A DNA stretch of 64,000 nucleotides from Planctomycetaceae bacterium. Lineage in GTDB: Bacteria > Planctomycetota > Phycisphaerae > SM23-33. The notes under the pieces were generated by a model, which saw only the letters and a list, made by a program, of their open reading frames with translations, was not told the origin of the DNA and did no database searches. Both the position numbers and the translations under genes were made by a program. Shown here in pieces: positions 1 to 8,270 of the stretch (positions within the stretch are counted from its first letter, which is position 1; each line of letters opens with the position of its first letter). Location of the stretch: positions 62,001 to 126,000 of the forward strand of contig JBDKTA010000050.1 of assembly GCA_039680605.1 (NCBI GenBank), written 5' to 3'.

Positions 1-174
1 GTCGAGATCGAGGCCCCGGACGAGACTGCCCTCGAGACCGTCGAGCGAAAGCTCGCCCTGGCCGGACCGCCGATCCAGCGTCACTACATCGATCTGGCCG
101 AGAGCGCCTGCCAGAAACTCAACATTGACTGCCGCACGATCACGTTCAAAGATTGCGACAAGTGCAGGGGGTAG
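1..174 (+). CDS. Unrecognised protein, C-terminal fragment
   Basis: The first forward frame is open from the window edge to a TAG at 172-174 and gives 57 residues with no start, so the gene begins outside the window. Composition is gene-like, with acidic helix-like residues then Cys residues, ending in a C-x2-C pair (DCDKCRG). I do not recognise the family. The stop abuts the first unit of the TAGGTCATAGG repeat, as several other genes here end against repeat elements. It lies upstream of dnaN but is separated by about 320 bp and a promoter-like site, so co-transcription is unlikely. Confidence 0.55.
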   Translation, partial: VEIEAPDETALETVERKLALAGPPIQRHYIDLAESACQKLNIDCRTITFKDCDKCRG

Positions 175-400
175 GTCATAGGGGGTAGGTCGTAGGTCAT
201 AGGTCATAGGGTGCCCGCTGCGCGGGCGGGAAGCTCGGCCCGGTGCCGTGGCGGGAGGGCTTCAGCCCGACAGCCACGACTCGCGCACCAGCGCTCAGGG
301 ATCGTGGCTCTCCGGGCCTTCGGCCCTGCGCGCCACGGCACCCATCAATCCGCGGCTCATCCTGCCCCGAACCCTAAGACCTCCGACCTATGACCTACGC
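171..400. repeat. Nested inverted-repeat element filling the gap before dnaN
   Basis: The left arm (about 171-210) is tandem TAGGTCATAGG-like units; the right arm (about 371-400) carries the complement (CCGACCTATGACCTAC). Inside is a perfect 12-bp inverted repeat, GGTGCCGTGGCG at 242-253 and CGCCACGGCACC at 331-342. No credible gene lies between 175 and 497; short ORFs here are simply the repeat read through. Function unknown; a large cruciform or RNA hairpin is possible. Confidence 0.7.
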
Positions 401-414
401 CCTGAATTTCTCCC

Positions 415-442
415 TTGCATCCCCCACCTGCTCTGGTATAAC
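415..442 (+). promoter_or_regulatory. Candidate sigma70-type promoter of dnaN
   Basis: TTGCAT at 415-420 and TATAAC at 437-442 are separated by 16 bp, about 55 bp upstream of the chosen dnaN start. Both hexamers match the bacterial consensus at five positions. Prediction by eye only. Confidence 0.5.
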
Positions 443-497
443 GGCACAAACAACTTATTGTTCCGAAGCCGGTAAGCACCACAAGGGAAGGTGTTCC

Positions 498-1598
498 ATG
501 AAAGTAATTGCTCAGACCGCCGCACTGCAGGAAGCATTGGCATTGGCTGGAACCATCGTCTCGGCCCGAACTCCCAAGCCCGTTCTCCAGTGCGTAAAGC
601 TGGTCGCATCAGAGGGAATGCTGACCATCCTGGCGACCGACCTCGAAGCCGCCCTGCGCTATCAGGTCTCGGCGGTCCAGATCGAGCAGGAAGGCGAGGC
701 CCTCGTGCCCGCCGACCGACTGGCCGGCATCGTGCGAGAGTCGGCTGACGAAGAGAGCCTGACCATCGAGGCCGACGCCGATGCCTGCCACGTCACCGGC
801 GCCGCGGCACACTTCAAGATCCTCGGTTACGATCCGGGCGAGTATCCCACCGTCGCCGAGTTTGCCGGCGACGCCGATTTCCAGGTTCCCGCCGCCACGC
901 TGGCCAAGATGATCGGCAAGACCCTCTTTGCCACCGCCAAGGCCCACAGCCACTACGCCATCTCCGGCGTGCTCTGGGAAGCCGGAGCAAAGAAAATCCA
1001 GCTCGTGGCCACCGATGGTCACCGCCTGGCGCTGGCCAAGGGGGCCTTGGCCAAGACGGCCGCCCGCGACGTCTCGGCCATCGTCCCGGCCAAGCTGATG
1101 AACCTGATGCAGCGTGTGGCCGTCGGCGGTGAGGAGATGCTCGATGTCCGCATCGAAGAGAACCAGATCCTCCTGCGCACGGCGCGGGCGGTTCTGATCA
1201 GCTCGCTGGTTCAGGGCAACTTCCCCAAATACGGCGACGTGATTCCCAAGGACTTCACCCGCAAAGTCACCGTCAAGCGGGCCAATTTCGAGCACCGCAT
1301 CCGCCAGGCGGCGCTGCTGACCAACGAAGAGTCGCGCGGCGTGCGCCTGAAGTTCCAGGACAAGCAGGTCACCCTCTCCAGCCGCGCCCCCGAAGCCGGC
1401 GAAGCCCAGGTCAACTGCGAGATCACCCTCGAAGGCGAACCGATGGACATCGCCTTCAACCCCAGCTTCCTTATCGAAGCCATGCGAGTGGTCGAACTCG
1501 AAGACGTGACGCTGGAAATGATGGCCTCGAACAAACCCGCCGTCGTCAAAGCCGGCAACGACTTCCTCTACGTCATCATGCCGGTGGACTTGGGATAA
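498..1598 (+). CDS. dnaN: DNA polymerase III beta subunit (sliding clamp)
   Basis: 366 residues, the same length as E. coli DnaN. The ring-shaped clamp tethers DNA polymerase III to DNA. Family features include MKVIAQTAALQEAL at the start, the LATDLEAALRY segment, and a C-terminus ending FLYVIMPVDLG, close to the canonical YVIMPMRL. The frame is open upstream to 390, but ATG 498 is chosen because AAGGGAAGG (484-492) precedes it and the N-terminus then aligns with the family. The next gene starts 30 bp after the stop. dnaA, recF and gyrB are not adjacent in the visible sequence. A long minus-strand ORF across this gene is an antisense artefact of the GC-rich code. Confidence 0.97.
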   Translation: MKVIAQTAALQEALALAGTIVSARTPKPVLQCVKLVASEGMLTILATDLEAALRYQVSAVQIEQEGEALVPADRLAGIVRESADEESLTIEADADACHVTGAAAHFKILGYDPGEYPTVAEFAGDADFQVPAATLAKMIGKTLFATAKAHSHYAISGVLWEAGAKKIQLVATDGHRLALAKGALAKTAARDVSAIVPAKLMNLMQRVAVGGEEMLDVRIEENQILLRTARAVLISSLVQGNFPKYGDVIPKDFTRKVTVKRANFEHRIRQAALLTNEESRGVRLKFQDKQVTLSSRAPEAGEAQVNCEITLEGEPMDIAFNPSFLIEAMRVVELEDVTLEMMASNKPAVVKAGNDFLYVIMPVDLG

Positions 1599-1628
1599 CG
1601 GCCTTCGGAACCCTGCCGCTTCCGCCAG

Positions 1629-2720
1629 ATGGATAATATGACCTCGCGCCGGCGAATTGAAGCTGCGCTGCACCATCGCGCGCCGGACCGCACGCCAATG
1701 TTCGAGTACGTGCTCCTGCCGCCGCTGGCGGACCGCCTCCTGGGGCGCCCCTTGGCCACGCACAATTGGGCGCTCTGGAATTCGATCGTGCAGGACCGCG
1801 GTTGGCAGGCGGCGGTGCGGCAGTCGGCGGTGGACCAGCTCGAACTGGCCCTGCGGATGGGCCACGACATGATGTACGTGCTGCCCAACCCCGCGCCTCC
1901 GGCGCCGCCGGCAAAGCGCGAGCCCGCCCCTTCGGCGGCCTTGCGCGACAGCGACGACCCGATCGAGCGCCTCGCCATGCGCAACGATCGCGCCGCCGCG
2001 GTCGAGCCTCCCGGCGATGAGACCCTGCTGATCTACGCGATGCTGAAGGAGGAGATGTGCCGCCGCGACGTGGATCTGCCGATTCTGGCCCCGGCGTATG
2101 CACACGGCGTCTGGACCGACACCGACTTGATGATGGCGATGGTGCTGGCGCCCGAGGTTGCCCATCGCCATTTCGAGCTGGCCACCGACCGAACCCTGGC
2201 GCTGGTCGAGAAGTACCTTGCCCTGGGGCTCGACCAGATCGGCGTCGGCGGCGACTTCTCCGGTACGCGACCGCTGATCGCCCCGGAGGCCTACCGCAAG
2301 TTCATCGTCCCCCAGGTGCGACGGCTGTCCCGCTGCATCCACGCCGCGGGCCGATGGTCCGTCAACGCCAGCGACGGCAACCTGTGGCCGGTGCTGGTGG
2401 ACTTCACCGCCGGCTGCGAGGTCGACGGCTACCTCGAGATCGACATGCATGCCGGCATGGACCTGGCGGCTCTCAAGGCCGCCGTCGGTGCGCGTGTCAC
2501 GCTGTACGGCAACCTCGATTGCGGCAACACCCTGTCATTCGCCAGTCCCGAGCAGGTTCGCGCCCACACGCTGGCCTGCCTGGAAGCCGGCCAGGGCGAC
2601 GGCGGCCACATCCTCTGTGCCTCCAACGCCATCATCGAAAGCGTTCCGATGGCGAATTACCTCGCCGTGATCAACGCCTACCGGGACATGTTCTCCCTGC
2701 CGCGATTCCAGGCGGAGTGA
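1629..2720 (+). CDS. Uroporphyrinogen decarboxylase superfamily protein, function unassigned
   Basis: 363 residues with the UroD/methyltransferase TIM-barrel pattern: an N-terminal RRRIEAALHHRAPDRTP segment, a central GVGGDFSG segment, and the C-terminal run YGNLDCGNTL, then GDGGHILCASNAI. True HemE is normally in heme operons, and this divergent branch is common in planctomycetes as proteins of unknown role. It lacks the H-x-C zinc pair seen in the MtaA-like paralogue at 4010-4990 (here IHAAG), so corrinoid methyl transfer is not supported. ATG 1638 is an alternative start nine bases downstream. It follows dnaN by 30 bp and could be read through from it. Confidence 0.8.
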   Translation: MDNMTSRRRIEAALHHRAPDRTPMFEYVLLPPLADRLLGRPLATHNWALWNSIVQDRGWQAAVRQSAVDQLELALRMGHDMMYVLPNPAPPAPPAKREPAPSAALRDSDDPIERLAMRNDRAAAVEPPGDETLLIYAMLKEEMCRRDVDLPILAPAYAHGVWTDTDLMMAMVLAPEVAHRHFELATDRTLALVEKYLALGLDQIGVGGDFSGTRPLIAPEAYRKFIVPQVRRLSRCIHAAGRWSVNASDGNLWPVLVDFTAGCEVDGYLEIDMHAGMDLAALKAAVGARVTLYGNLDCGNTLSFASPEQVRAHTLACLEAGQGDGGHILCASNAIIESVPMANYLAVINAYRDMFSLPRFQAE

Positions 2721-2792
2721 TTCCCGAACGCTTCCGTCCGCCACGCCATTCTCCCTCGTCGCTGAGGGGATGAATCACCGACGATTATATTA

Positions 2793-2820
2793 TTGAAGCG
2801 GTTCGCCGGCGCGGTATGAT
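2793..2820 (+). promoter_or_regulatory. Candidate sigma70-type promoter
   Basis: TTGAAG at 2793-2798 and TATGAT at 2815-2820 are separated by 16 bp in the gap between the UroD-family gene and the zinc-ribbon/GYF gene, 67 bp before the latter. Visual match only. Confidence 0.45.
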
Positions 2821-2887
2821 CCTGGGCGCATTTCGGTTGTAGCGGTACCCGGCAGTTCACTAATGGCATCGGCCCGAAGGAGTGGCG

Positions 2888-4003
2888 ATGTTCAAGATCA
2901 CCTGCCGCAAGTGCCTTGCTGTTCTGAGGCTCAGCAACGACCGCCTCGGCGAGACGGTCCAATGTCCGGTGTGCTCCTGCACGATGTTGATTGCGCGCCC
3001 GTCACGGGCGGCGGATGCCCCTGCGCCTCCGCCGGCGATGATCCGCCACGCGTGCGTGCGGTGCGGCAACGTGCTGGAGGTGGCCGCCGACCATGTGGGC
3101 AAGATGGAAGAGTGCCCCACGTGCGGGACGCGCCTGATCATTCCGGCGGCCTCGCCGTCAACGGACGGCGACGGGGCGTCGTCGTCGCGGCCGTCGCCGC
3201 GGGCGGATCGCGAGCGCGCGAACGTGCGACAGCTTGTGGCGCGCGACTGCGGGCAGATGGCGATCGTGGCCGCCACGCCGTTTGCCGACGAGGAAATGGT
3301 CCGCCTGTGCCGCCAGGGGCGCGACCTGGTGCTGCGAGTTCAGCAATGCAACAAGCGGGCCCGCAAGCTTCGCGAGGTTCTGGCCGAGACCGACCCCAGG
3401 ACCGAACACGCCCGCTTCGTCGAGGTGCGGGAGCACCTGGCGATCATTGAGCGCAAGGCCGCCAAGGTCCAGCGCGCCCTGAACAGCCTGGCGACGACGC
3501 TGGGGCAGATGATCATCGAGCAGTCGCCGCCGATGCCGGAGTTTGGCCGGATCCTCCATCGCCTCGACGAGCCGGCGGCGCCGGCGGCGAGGCGTCCGCC
3601 GCAGGAACCGGCTCGCGACCTGAACGTCTCGGGCACGCTGTGGTACTGCCGCATCAACGACCGGGCGTTCGGGCCTGTCGACGCAAGCGGCCTCATGACC
3701 TGGCTGCGGCAGGGATACATGAAACTCGACGACGCGGTGCGTTCGGAGGAAATGCCCCAGTGGCAGGCACTCAAGGATGTACGCGCCCTTGCCGCGGACG
3801 ACCAGCGGCGGCAGAAGTGGCCCCGAGAGTTCGTCGAGGAACTGGCGATGCTGCAACTGCCACCCGCGCAGGCCGACGCCCCGCGCTCGCTGTGGCGCGA
3901 CGGGACCGCCGCCCTGCGAAAGGCCGCCTCCCGCGTCGGGCTGTTTCGCAAGGAAGGCGACCTCGGCGCCCACGCCCCGCACGCATCGAGCGGGCCCAAT
4001 TGA
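2888..4003 (+). CDS. Double zinc-ribbon protein with GYF_2-like domain
   Basis: 371 residues, function unknown. Two N-terminal four-Cys ribbons are visible: C6/C9/C26/C29 and C56/C59/C76/C79. They resemble the 'KxxCxxC...CPxC' ribbons common at the N-termini of planctomycete proteins. A charged, helical middle (about 95-220) may be a coiled coil. A GYF_2-type module runs about 249-300 (LWYCRINDRAFGPVD ... QGYMKLDDAV ... WQALKDV); in known proteins such modules bind proline-rich peptides or sit in membrane proteins. No membrane segment is seen. ATG 2888 is preferred over GTG 2882 because AAGGAG (2877-2882) lies 5 nt upstream of it. Confidence 0.8.
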   Translation: MFKITCRKCLAVLRLSNDRLGETVQCPVCSCTMLIARPSRAADAPAPPPAMIRHACVRCGNVLEVAADHVGKMEECPTCGTRLIIPAASPSTDGDGASSSRPSPRADRERANVRQLVARDCGQMAIVAATPFADEEMVRLCRQGRDLVLRVQQCNKRARKLREVLAETDPRTEHARFVEVREHLAIIERKAAKVQRALNSLATTLGQMIIEQSPPMPEFGRILHRLDEPAAPAARRPPQEPARDLNVSGTLWYCRINDRAFGPVDASGLMTWLRQGYMKLDDAVRSEEMPQWQALKDVRALAADDQRRQKWPREFVEELAMLQLPPAQADAPRSLWRDGTAALRKAASRVGLFRKEGDLGAHAPHASSGPN

Positions 4004-4009
4004 AGCATC

Positions 4010-4990
4010 CTACATCTTGAACCGCTTGGTGGTTTCGACCAGTTCGACGATGTTCTCGATGGGCGTCTCGGCGGGCAGGTCGCAGCCGGTGGACAGGATG
4101 AAGTTTTCGTAGGGGCGCATGGCCTCGAGCAGGGCGGTGGTGTCGCGGCGCACTTTGTCGCGATTGCCCTGGAGCATGGTTCCGACGGGATCGACATTGC
4201 CGATGAGCACCACGTCGCCGGGAAGGCGGGGCATGATCTGCTCGAAGGGGACCATCGAGTCCAGGCTCAGCCCCTGCGTGCCGGTGCGGCACATGTTTTC
4301 CAGCAGGTGCGACGTCTGCCCGCACACGTGCAGGATCGTGCGCGTGTCGAGGTGGCGGACCATGTTCTCGACGCTGCGCCCGGCGAACTCCCAGTACGCG
4401 CTGGGCGAGAGGATCACGCTGGTCGGGTCGAGGATGCAGATGGCGTCGGCGCCGGCTTGCTGAAGCGACTTGGCGAAGTCGATCGCCACGCGCTCGCAGA
4501 AGTTGACGGTGGCCTGGACGACTTCGGGCGTCTCAATGGTGGCCATGGCGATATCGTTGGCGCCCATCATAAGCCCCGCCAGCGTGAACGGACCGATGAC
4601 ATAGGCGCCGATGGGGATGTCGAGCTTGGTCTTGAGCAGGCGGGTGGTTTCGAGGAAGACCCACACGCGGCCGTCGTAGACCGGGTCGATGACCTTGTAC
4701 TGATCGAGGTCGGCGACGGACTTGACGGGGTGCCACTCGACCGTGGCTGACTCGTCGATGGGGAATCGCACGGGCAGCCCGAGGGCGCCGGCTTCGATGG
4801 ACAGGTCCATCATGGTAAAGAGCATATCCGGGGCGGTGCGTTCGGCCAGCTTGTACAGCGAGCGGGCCTGCAACTCGGCGTTGAACTCGTTCTGCTTGAC
4901 GGTCGAGCAGGTCAGGTTGACGGCGGGATACCCCGCCAGCGGCGCCACCAGCCGTCGGTCGGCCTGGCGAACCATGTCGATGAGTCTCAT
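4010..4990 (-). CDS. MtaA/MtbA/CmuA-like methyltransferase of the UroD superfamily
   Basis: 326 residues. In the family, such proteins move methyl groups between a corrinoid protein and a thiol or pterin acceptor, using zinc bound by H-x-C plus a distal Cys. That triad is visible: H221-V-C223 (LHVCGQT) and C303 (STGCDLPAETP). Other marks are GPFTLAG and IGNVDPVGTM. ATG 4990 follows GGAAGGAG with good spacing; upstream in-frame codons fall in the repeat at 5027-5161 and are excluded. No corrinoid protein or reductive activase is nearby, so substrate and acceptor are unknown. It ends 6 bp from the convergent zinc-ribbon/GYF gene. Confidence 0.8.
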   Translation of the reverse strand: MRLIDMVRQADRRLVAPLAGYPAVNLTCSTVKQNEFNAELQARSLYKLAERTAPDMLFTMMDLSIEAGALGLPVRFPIDESATVEWHPVKSVADLDQYKVIDPVYDGRVWVFLETTRLLKTKLDIPIGAYVIGPFTLAGLMMGANDIAMATIETPEVVQATVNFCERVAIDFAKSLQQAGADAICILDPTSVILSPSAYWEFAGRSVENMVRHLDTRTILHVCGQTSHLLENMCRTGTQGLSLDSMVPFEQIMPRLPGDVVLIGNVDPVGTMLQGNRDKVRRDTTALLEAMRPYENFILSTGCDLPAETPIENIVELVETTKRFKM

Positions 4991-5026
4991 TGTGTTCTCC
5001 TTCCGGGGGAGGGGGATTATAGGGGA

Positions 5027-5161
5027 AAATCCGAAATTCGAATCTCGAAATCCGAAACAAACGACAAAACGGCAAACAACAATCAGAAGAATCATGTTGT
5101 TGAATTTGCTTCTTGTTTAATTGCCTTTTGTTTCGAATTTCGAGATTCGAATTTCGGATTT
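5027..5161. repeat. 35-bp inverted-repeat element, AATTCGAAATCCG family
   Basis: Arms at 5027-5061 and 5127-5161 are reverse complements with one mismatch over 35 bp, built from AAATCCGAAATTCG-like units. The 65-bp spacer is A/T-rich. The right arm ends 3 nt from the stop of the SpoIID-like gene. It is far more AT-rich than flanking DNA. A second member lies at 6534-6741. Confidence 0.85.
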
Positions 5162-5164
5162 GTT

Positions 5165-6505
5165 TCAATACACGGGGATGCGTTTGGATCCGGGGTAGTA
5201 GAAGTTCAGGATGCGTTCGGCGGACCAGCCTTGAAGGGCCTTGGCCTGGGCGCCCCATTGGCACAGGCCCACGCCGTGTCCGAAGCCCTGTCCGTCGCAG
5301 AAGACGATGAAATCACCGCGGGAGCGGATGGTGCAGTTGCTGCTGCGGATGTTGGCCACTTGCGGGGCGTAGGCCTTACGCGCCATCAGGGCGTAGCGGA
5401 GGTTCTCGGTCCGCAGGCGAAGCGTCTGCCCGCCGGCGCCGACGGCTTCCACCCAGATCGGTCGCCCCCACGGCGTCTGCTGGGTGACGCGGATGTCGGA
5501 AACGTTCTTGAGGACCTTGGCCTTGTCGCCCAGAGCGTCTACCAGGGCCAGATAGACCTGGCGTTTGGGGACGGTGACTTCCGGCCAGCGGTAGTAGTTC
5601 GACGCGCGGCAGTCGGAGCAGAACTGCCCGCCGCGCAGCGGTTCGATGGTTTCCCCGTCGCGCAGCACGTCGACGGGGTTCACCCGTCCGCCGCAGCAGG
5701 CGGAGTACTGCGCCAGGAAGATGCGCTCGTTGCCCTCCGGCCCGAACCCCAGCACCAGTCCGCGGGTATCGAGGGCGGCTTGGCGGCTCTTGTCGGTCTC
5801 GCCCGCGACGCCGGTGTACATCTGGGCGGACTGGTCGGCCCCGATATGGAACGCCTGCGCCGAGTTGCCCGTGACCACGTGGTAGAGGGCGAAGGTGCGT
5901 GCGGCCACGGCCAGGGCTTTATACGCCTCGATGTGCCAGTCGGTGTATAGCTCGCTGGCCAGCACGCCGGCGAGGTAGTTGTCCACGTCGATGTGGTTGA
6001 TCACCATCAGGGCGTTGGAGCCCGCCGGCGCCAGACGCAGCGCGCCGCGGTAGGCCTTGCTCGCATAGCCGACGTGGGCGCGGTTGAACGTCTCCAGCGT
6101 CAGGTCCGGCCCCAGGAACAGCCGCTGCCCGACGCGCCAGGAATTGCCCTCGCGCTTCACCGTCGTCACTGGCATCGCCAAGGACGATTCGCCGATGACC
6201 GTGTCGCCGCAGAGCAGGCGGTAGGGCCCGGTGGTGAAGACGGCCGCCGATTCCGCCGAACGTCCGCTGATGCGCACGCGCAGGAGCGGGGCCTTGCCCG
6301 GGGGGATGGCGTCGCGGTCGGGGCGGATCTTGCGGCTGCAACTGCCCGCCCCGACGAGCAGCCCGAGGCATCCGGCGGTCAGGAGACACACGGCCACCGC
6401 TCGGCCGATGCGCTGCATGGGGGAAAGACCGCGGTAGCGGTCGAGGGCCCGGCGCACCCAGTCGCCCCGAGATGCGAGAAACGCTTTGAAGTCGAAGGCC
6501 GCCAT
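5165..6505 (-). CDS. SpoIID/LytB-family cell-wall protein
   Basis: 446 residues. SpoIID-family enzymes are lytic transglycosylases that cut peptidoglycan glycan strands; outside spore formers they act in the envelope. An N-terminal hydrophobic segment (about 35-55, AVCLLTAGCLGLLVGAG) anchors or exports the protein. The SpoIID domain covers roughly the C-terminal 290 residues, including INHIDVDNYLAGVLASE, EAYKALAVAARTFAL and the terminal signature GFGHGVGLCQWGAQAKAL. ATG 6505 is chosen; upstream codons run into the repeat at 6534-6741. An internal ATG at residue 30 (MQRIGRAV) could also start it. Reported planctomycete peptidoglycan makes this role plausible. Confidence 0.88.
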   Translation of the reverse strand: MAAFDFKAFLASRGDWVRRALDRYRGLSPMQRIGRAVAVCLLTAGCLGLLVGAGSCSRKIRPDRDAIPPGKAPLLRVRISGRSAESAAVFTTGPYRLLCGDTVIGESSLAMPVTTVKREGNSWRVGQRLFLGPDLTLETFNRAHVGYASKAYRGALRLAPAGSNALMVINHIDVDNYLAGVLASELYTDWHIEAYKALAVAARTFALYHVVTGNSAQAFHIGADQSAQMYTGVAGETDKSRQAALDTRGLVLGFGPEGNERIFLAQYSACCGGRVNPVDVLRDGETIEPLRGGQFCSDCRASNYYRWPEVTVPKRQVYLALVDALGDKAKVLKNVSDIRVTQQTPWGRPIWVEAVGAGGQTLRLRTENLRYALMARKAYAPQVANIRSSNCTIRSRGDFIVFCDGQGFGHGVGLCQWGAQAKALQGWSAERILNFYYPGSKRIPVY

Positions 6506-6533
6506 GCCGGTCGTTGCTCCGCAACGAAAAACC

Positions 6534-6741
6534 AAATTCGAAATCCGAATATCGAAATCCGAAACAAACAGCAAGAAACAAACAACAAGAAACAAACAAC
6601 AAGCAGAAACAAGGAGATCAAGGCCCAGAATATCAATCGGCAAAACGCAAAGCGAATAAACACTCAGCGCGGTTCAGTTCTCGTTTGTTTCTTTCGCCTT
6701 TTGTTGTTTGTTTCGGATTTCGATATTCGAATTTCGAATTT
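6534..6741. repeat. 41-bp inverted-repeat element, AATTCGAAATCCG family
   Basis: Arms at 6534-6574 and 6701-6741 are reverse complements with two mismatches over 41 bp. The spacer contains AAACAAACAACAAG repeats. It belongs with the element at 5027-5161 (same core units) but has a different spacer. The right arm ends 5 nt from the stop of the TPR/alpha-CTD gene. No gene is seen between 6506 and 6746. Confidence 0.85.
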
Positions 6742-6746
6742 TCGGC

Positions 6747-8075
6747 TCAATCCGGTTCGCGCAGGGCCAGGCCGTATTCGCCGAGGCGCTGGCGGATTTC
6801 GTTGAGGCTGGTCTGACCGAAGTTTTCGCAGGCCAGCAGTTCCGCTTCGGTCTTGGCGGTCAGTTCGCCCAGGGTGGTGATGCCCAGGTTGTCCAGGGCT
6901 TTGCGGGCGCGCTTGGAGAAGGCGATCTGGGCCATCGGGGTGGCCAGCACGCCTTCGTTCTTGACGTTGGTCTTGGTGGCGGGGGCGGAGATGAGGCCGG
7001 ACAGTTCGGCTTCTTCCAGCGCCTGCCCGAGGCGCAGGCCCTTGGCCCCGAGCATGCTCTTGATTTCGCGCAGCGACGTCTCGCCGAAGTTCTTGTAGCT
7101 CATCAGTTCGGCTTCGCTGGTGCGGATCAGGTCGCCCAGGGTTCGAATGTTCATTTTCTTGAGGCAGTTTCGGGCCCGCACCGACAGCTCGAAATCGGTC
7201 ACCGGGATGTCGAGGATGGCATTGCGGTGGGCGATGCGCCGGGCCTGGTCCTCGTCGTAGTACATGTTCTTGGAGCTCTCGGCGTCCTTGAGGAACATGC
7301 GCGCCCGCGGGTGGTTGGGGTTGGTCATCAGGATGCGGCGCAGGCAACTGATCGAGTTGTCGTAGAGGCCCTGGTCTTCGTACAGCGTCGCCAGGTTCAA
7401 CAGGGCGTTGGCGAACACCGGCGGGCGCTCGACGCACTGCTTGTACAGCGTCATGGCCTGCTCTTCCTCGCCGTGGAGGTCCCAGAAGAACGCCAGGCGG
7501 AACATCGCCGCGGTGTCGTTGGGGTTGATCTCCAGGGCGCGCTGGTAGTCGGCCAGTGCCTGCTCGTCGTTGCCGGCCAGTTCCTGCGTCAGGCCGCGCG
7601 TCACGAGGAAGCGGGGGTCCGAACCGGCGGTCTTGGCCAGCTTGCCCAGCAGCCCCTGTGCGGTTTCGAGATTGCCCGACAGGGCGTGCGTCTCGGCGAT
7701 CTGGATGTCGACGCTGACCTGGTCGGCGCCCTTGTCGCGGGCGCGGGCGAACTCTTCCAAGGCCTTGTCGTAGCGGCGCAGGTGCTTGTAGCACAACGCC
7801 TGGAAGAAGCGGCGATCCTTGTTGTCAGCCGCGGCCGCCAGGGCCTCCAGCGCCGACTCGAATCGCCAGAGCATGTAGCGGGCGATGCCGATCTTCTGGG
7901 CGGCGGGGCCTTTGGGGTCGGGGTTCTCCGCTTCCAGCGTCGCCAGAATCTTCCGCACGCGGGCGGGGGCGTTGGACTCTTCCGTCAGCTTGACCAGGAT
8001 CGCGTCATGATCTTCAAGCGTCCAATTCTCTTTCTGCACAACTGTATCCAGGCTCTCGCTGACCGTCTCGGGCAT
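6747..8075 (-). CDS. TPR protein with two C-terminal RNA polymerase alpha-CTD repeats
   Basis: 442 residues. The N-terminal two-thirds contain TPR-like helical pairs (ALADYQRALEINPNDTAAMF, then ANALLNLATLYEDQGLYDNS). The C-terminus has two helix-hairpin-helix modules matching the DNA/activator-binding alpha-CTD of RpoA: one around LSVRARNCLKKMNIRTLGDL ... NFGETSLREIKSML, the other around FSKRARKALDNLGITTLGEL ... NFGQTSLNEIRQRL. There is no RpoA N-terminal domain, so it is not the core subunit; binding to DNA, UP elements or transcription factors is inference. ATG 8075 is preceded by GAGGAG. It ends 5 nt from a repeat arm. Confidence 0.85.
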   Translation of the reverse strand: MPETVSESLDTVVQKENWTLEDHDAILVKLTEESNAPARVRKILATLEAENPDPKGPAAQKIGIARYMLWRFESALEALAAAADNKDRRFFQALCYKHLRRYDKALEEFARARDKGADQVSVDIQIAETHALSGNLETAQGLLGKLAKTAGSDPRFLVTRGLTQELAGNDEQALADYQRALEINPNDTAAMFRLAFFWDLHGEEEQAMTLYKQCVERPPVFANALLNLATLYEDQGLYDNSISCLRRILMTNPNHPRARMFLKDAESSKNMYYDEDQARRIAHRNAILDIPVTDFELSVRARNCLKKMNIRTLGDLIRTSEAELMSYKNFGETSLREIKSMLGAKGLRLGQALEEAELSGLISAPATKTNVKNEGVLATPMAQIAFSKRARKALDNLGITTLGELTAKTEAELLACENFGQTSLNEIRQRLGEYGLALREPD

Positions 8076-8177
8076 CGCAGGTCTCCTCAACGCCAAGTTT
8101 TAGTGGTAAGATGTCACCGGCTAAATGACGAATGGAGTATTATACCTTCGGCCCAAGGGCTTGCAATAGCAACTGTA

Positions 8178-8260
8178 GTGGCACAGGCTTTCCAGCCTGT
8201 GGGCCAAAGGTGGCACAGGCTTTCCAGCCTGTGGGTCACAGCCTGGAAAGGCTGTGCCAC
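8178..8260. repeat. GGCACAGGCTTTCCAGCC repeat cluster
   Basis: Two identical 26-bp direct copies (8178-8203 and 8210-8235) of a near-palindrome beginning GTGGCACAGG are followed by an inverted imperfect copy (8237-8260). The cluster lies between the divergent TPR/alpha-CTD and lipid-kinase genes and ends 10 bp before the kinase start, so it may be part of that gene's leader. Confidence 0.85.
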
Positions 8261-8270
8261 GAATAGGACG

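Noticed and set aside
609-2450. 613-residue minus-strand open frame across dnaN and the UroD-family gene
   Set aside because: It is antisense to two genes with strong family motifs, has low-complexity composition and no recognisable domain; GC-rich coding DNA often leaves antisense frames open.
1629-2720. Heme-pathway uroporphyrinogen decarboxylase HemE
   Set aside because: It is a divergent family branch without HemE context and lacks the usual N-terminal HemE pattern; calling it hemE would be over-precise.
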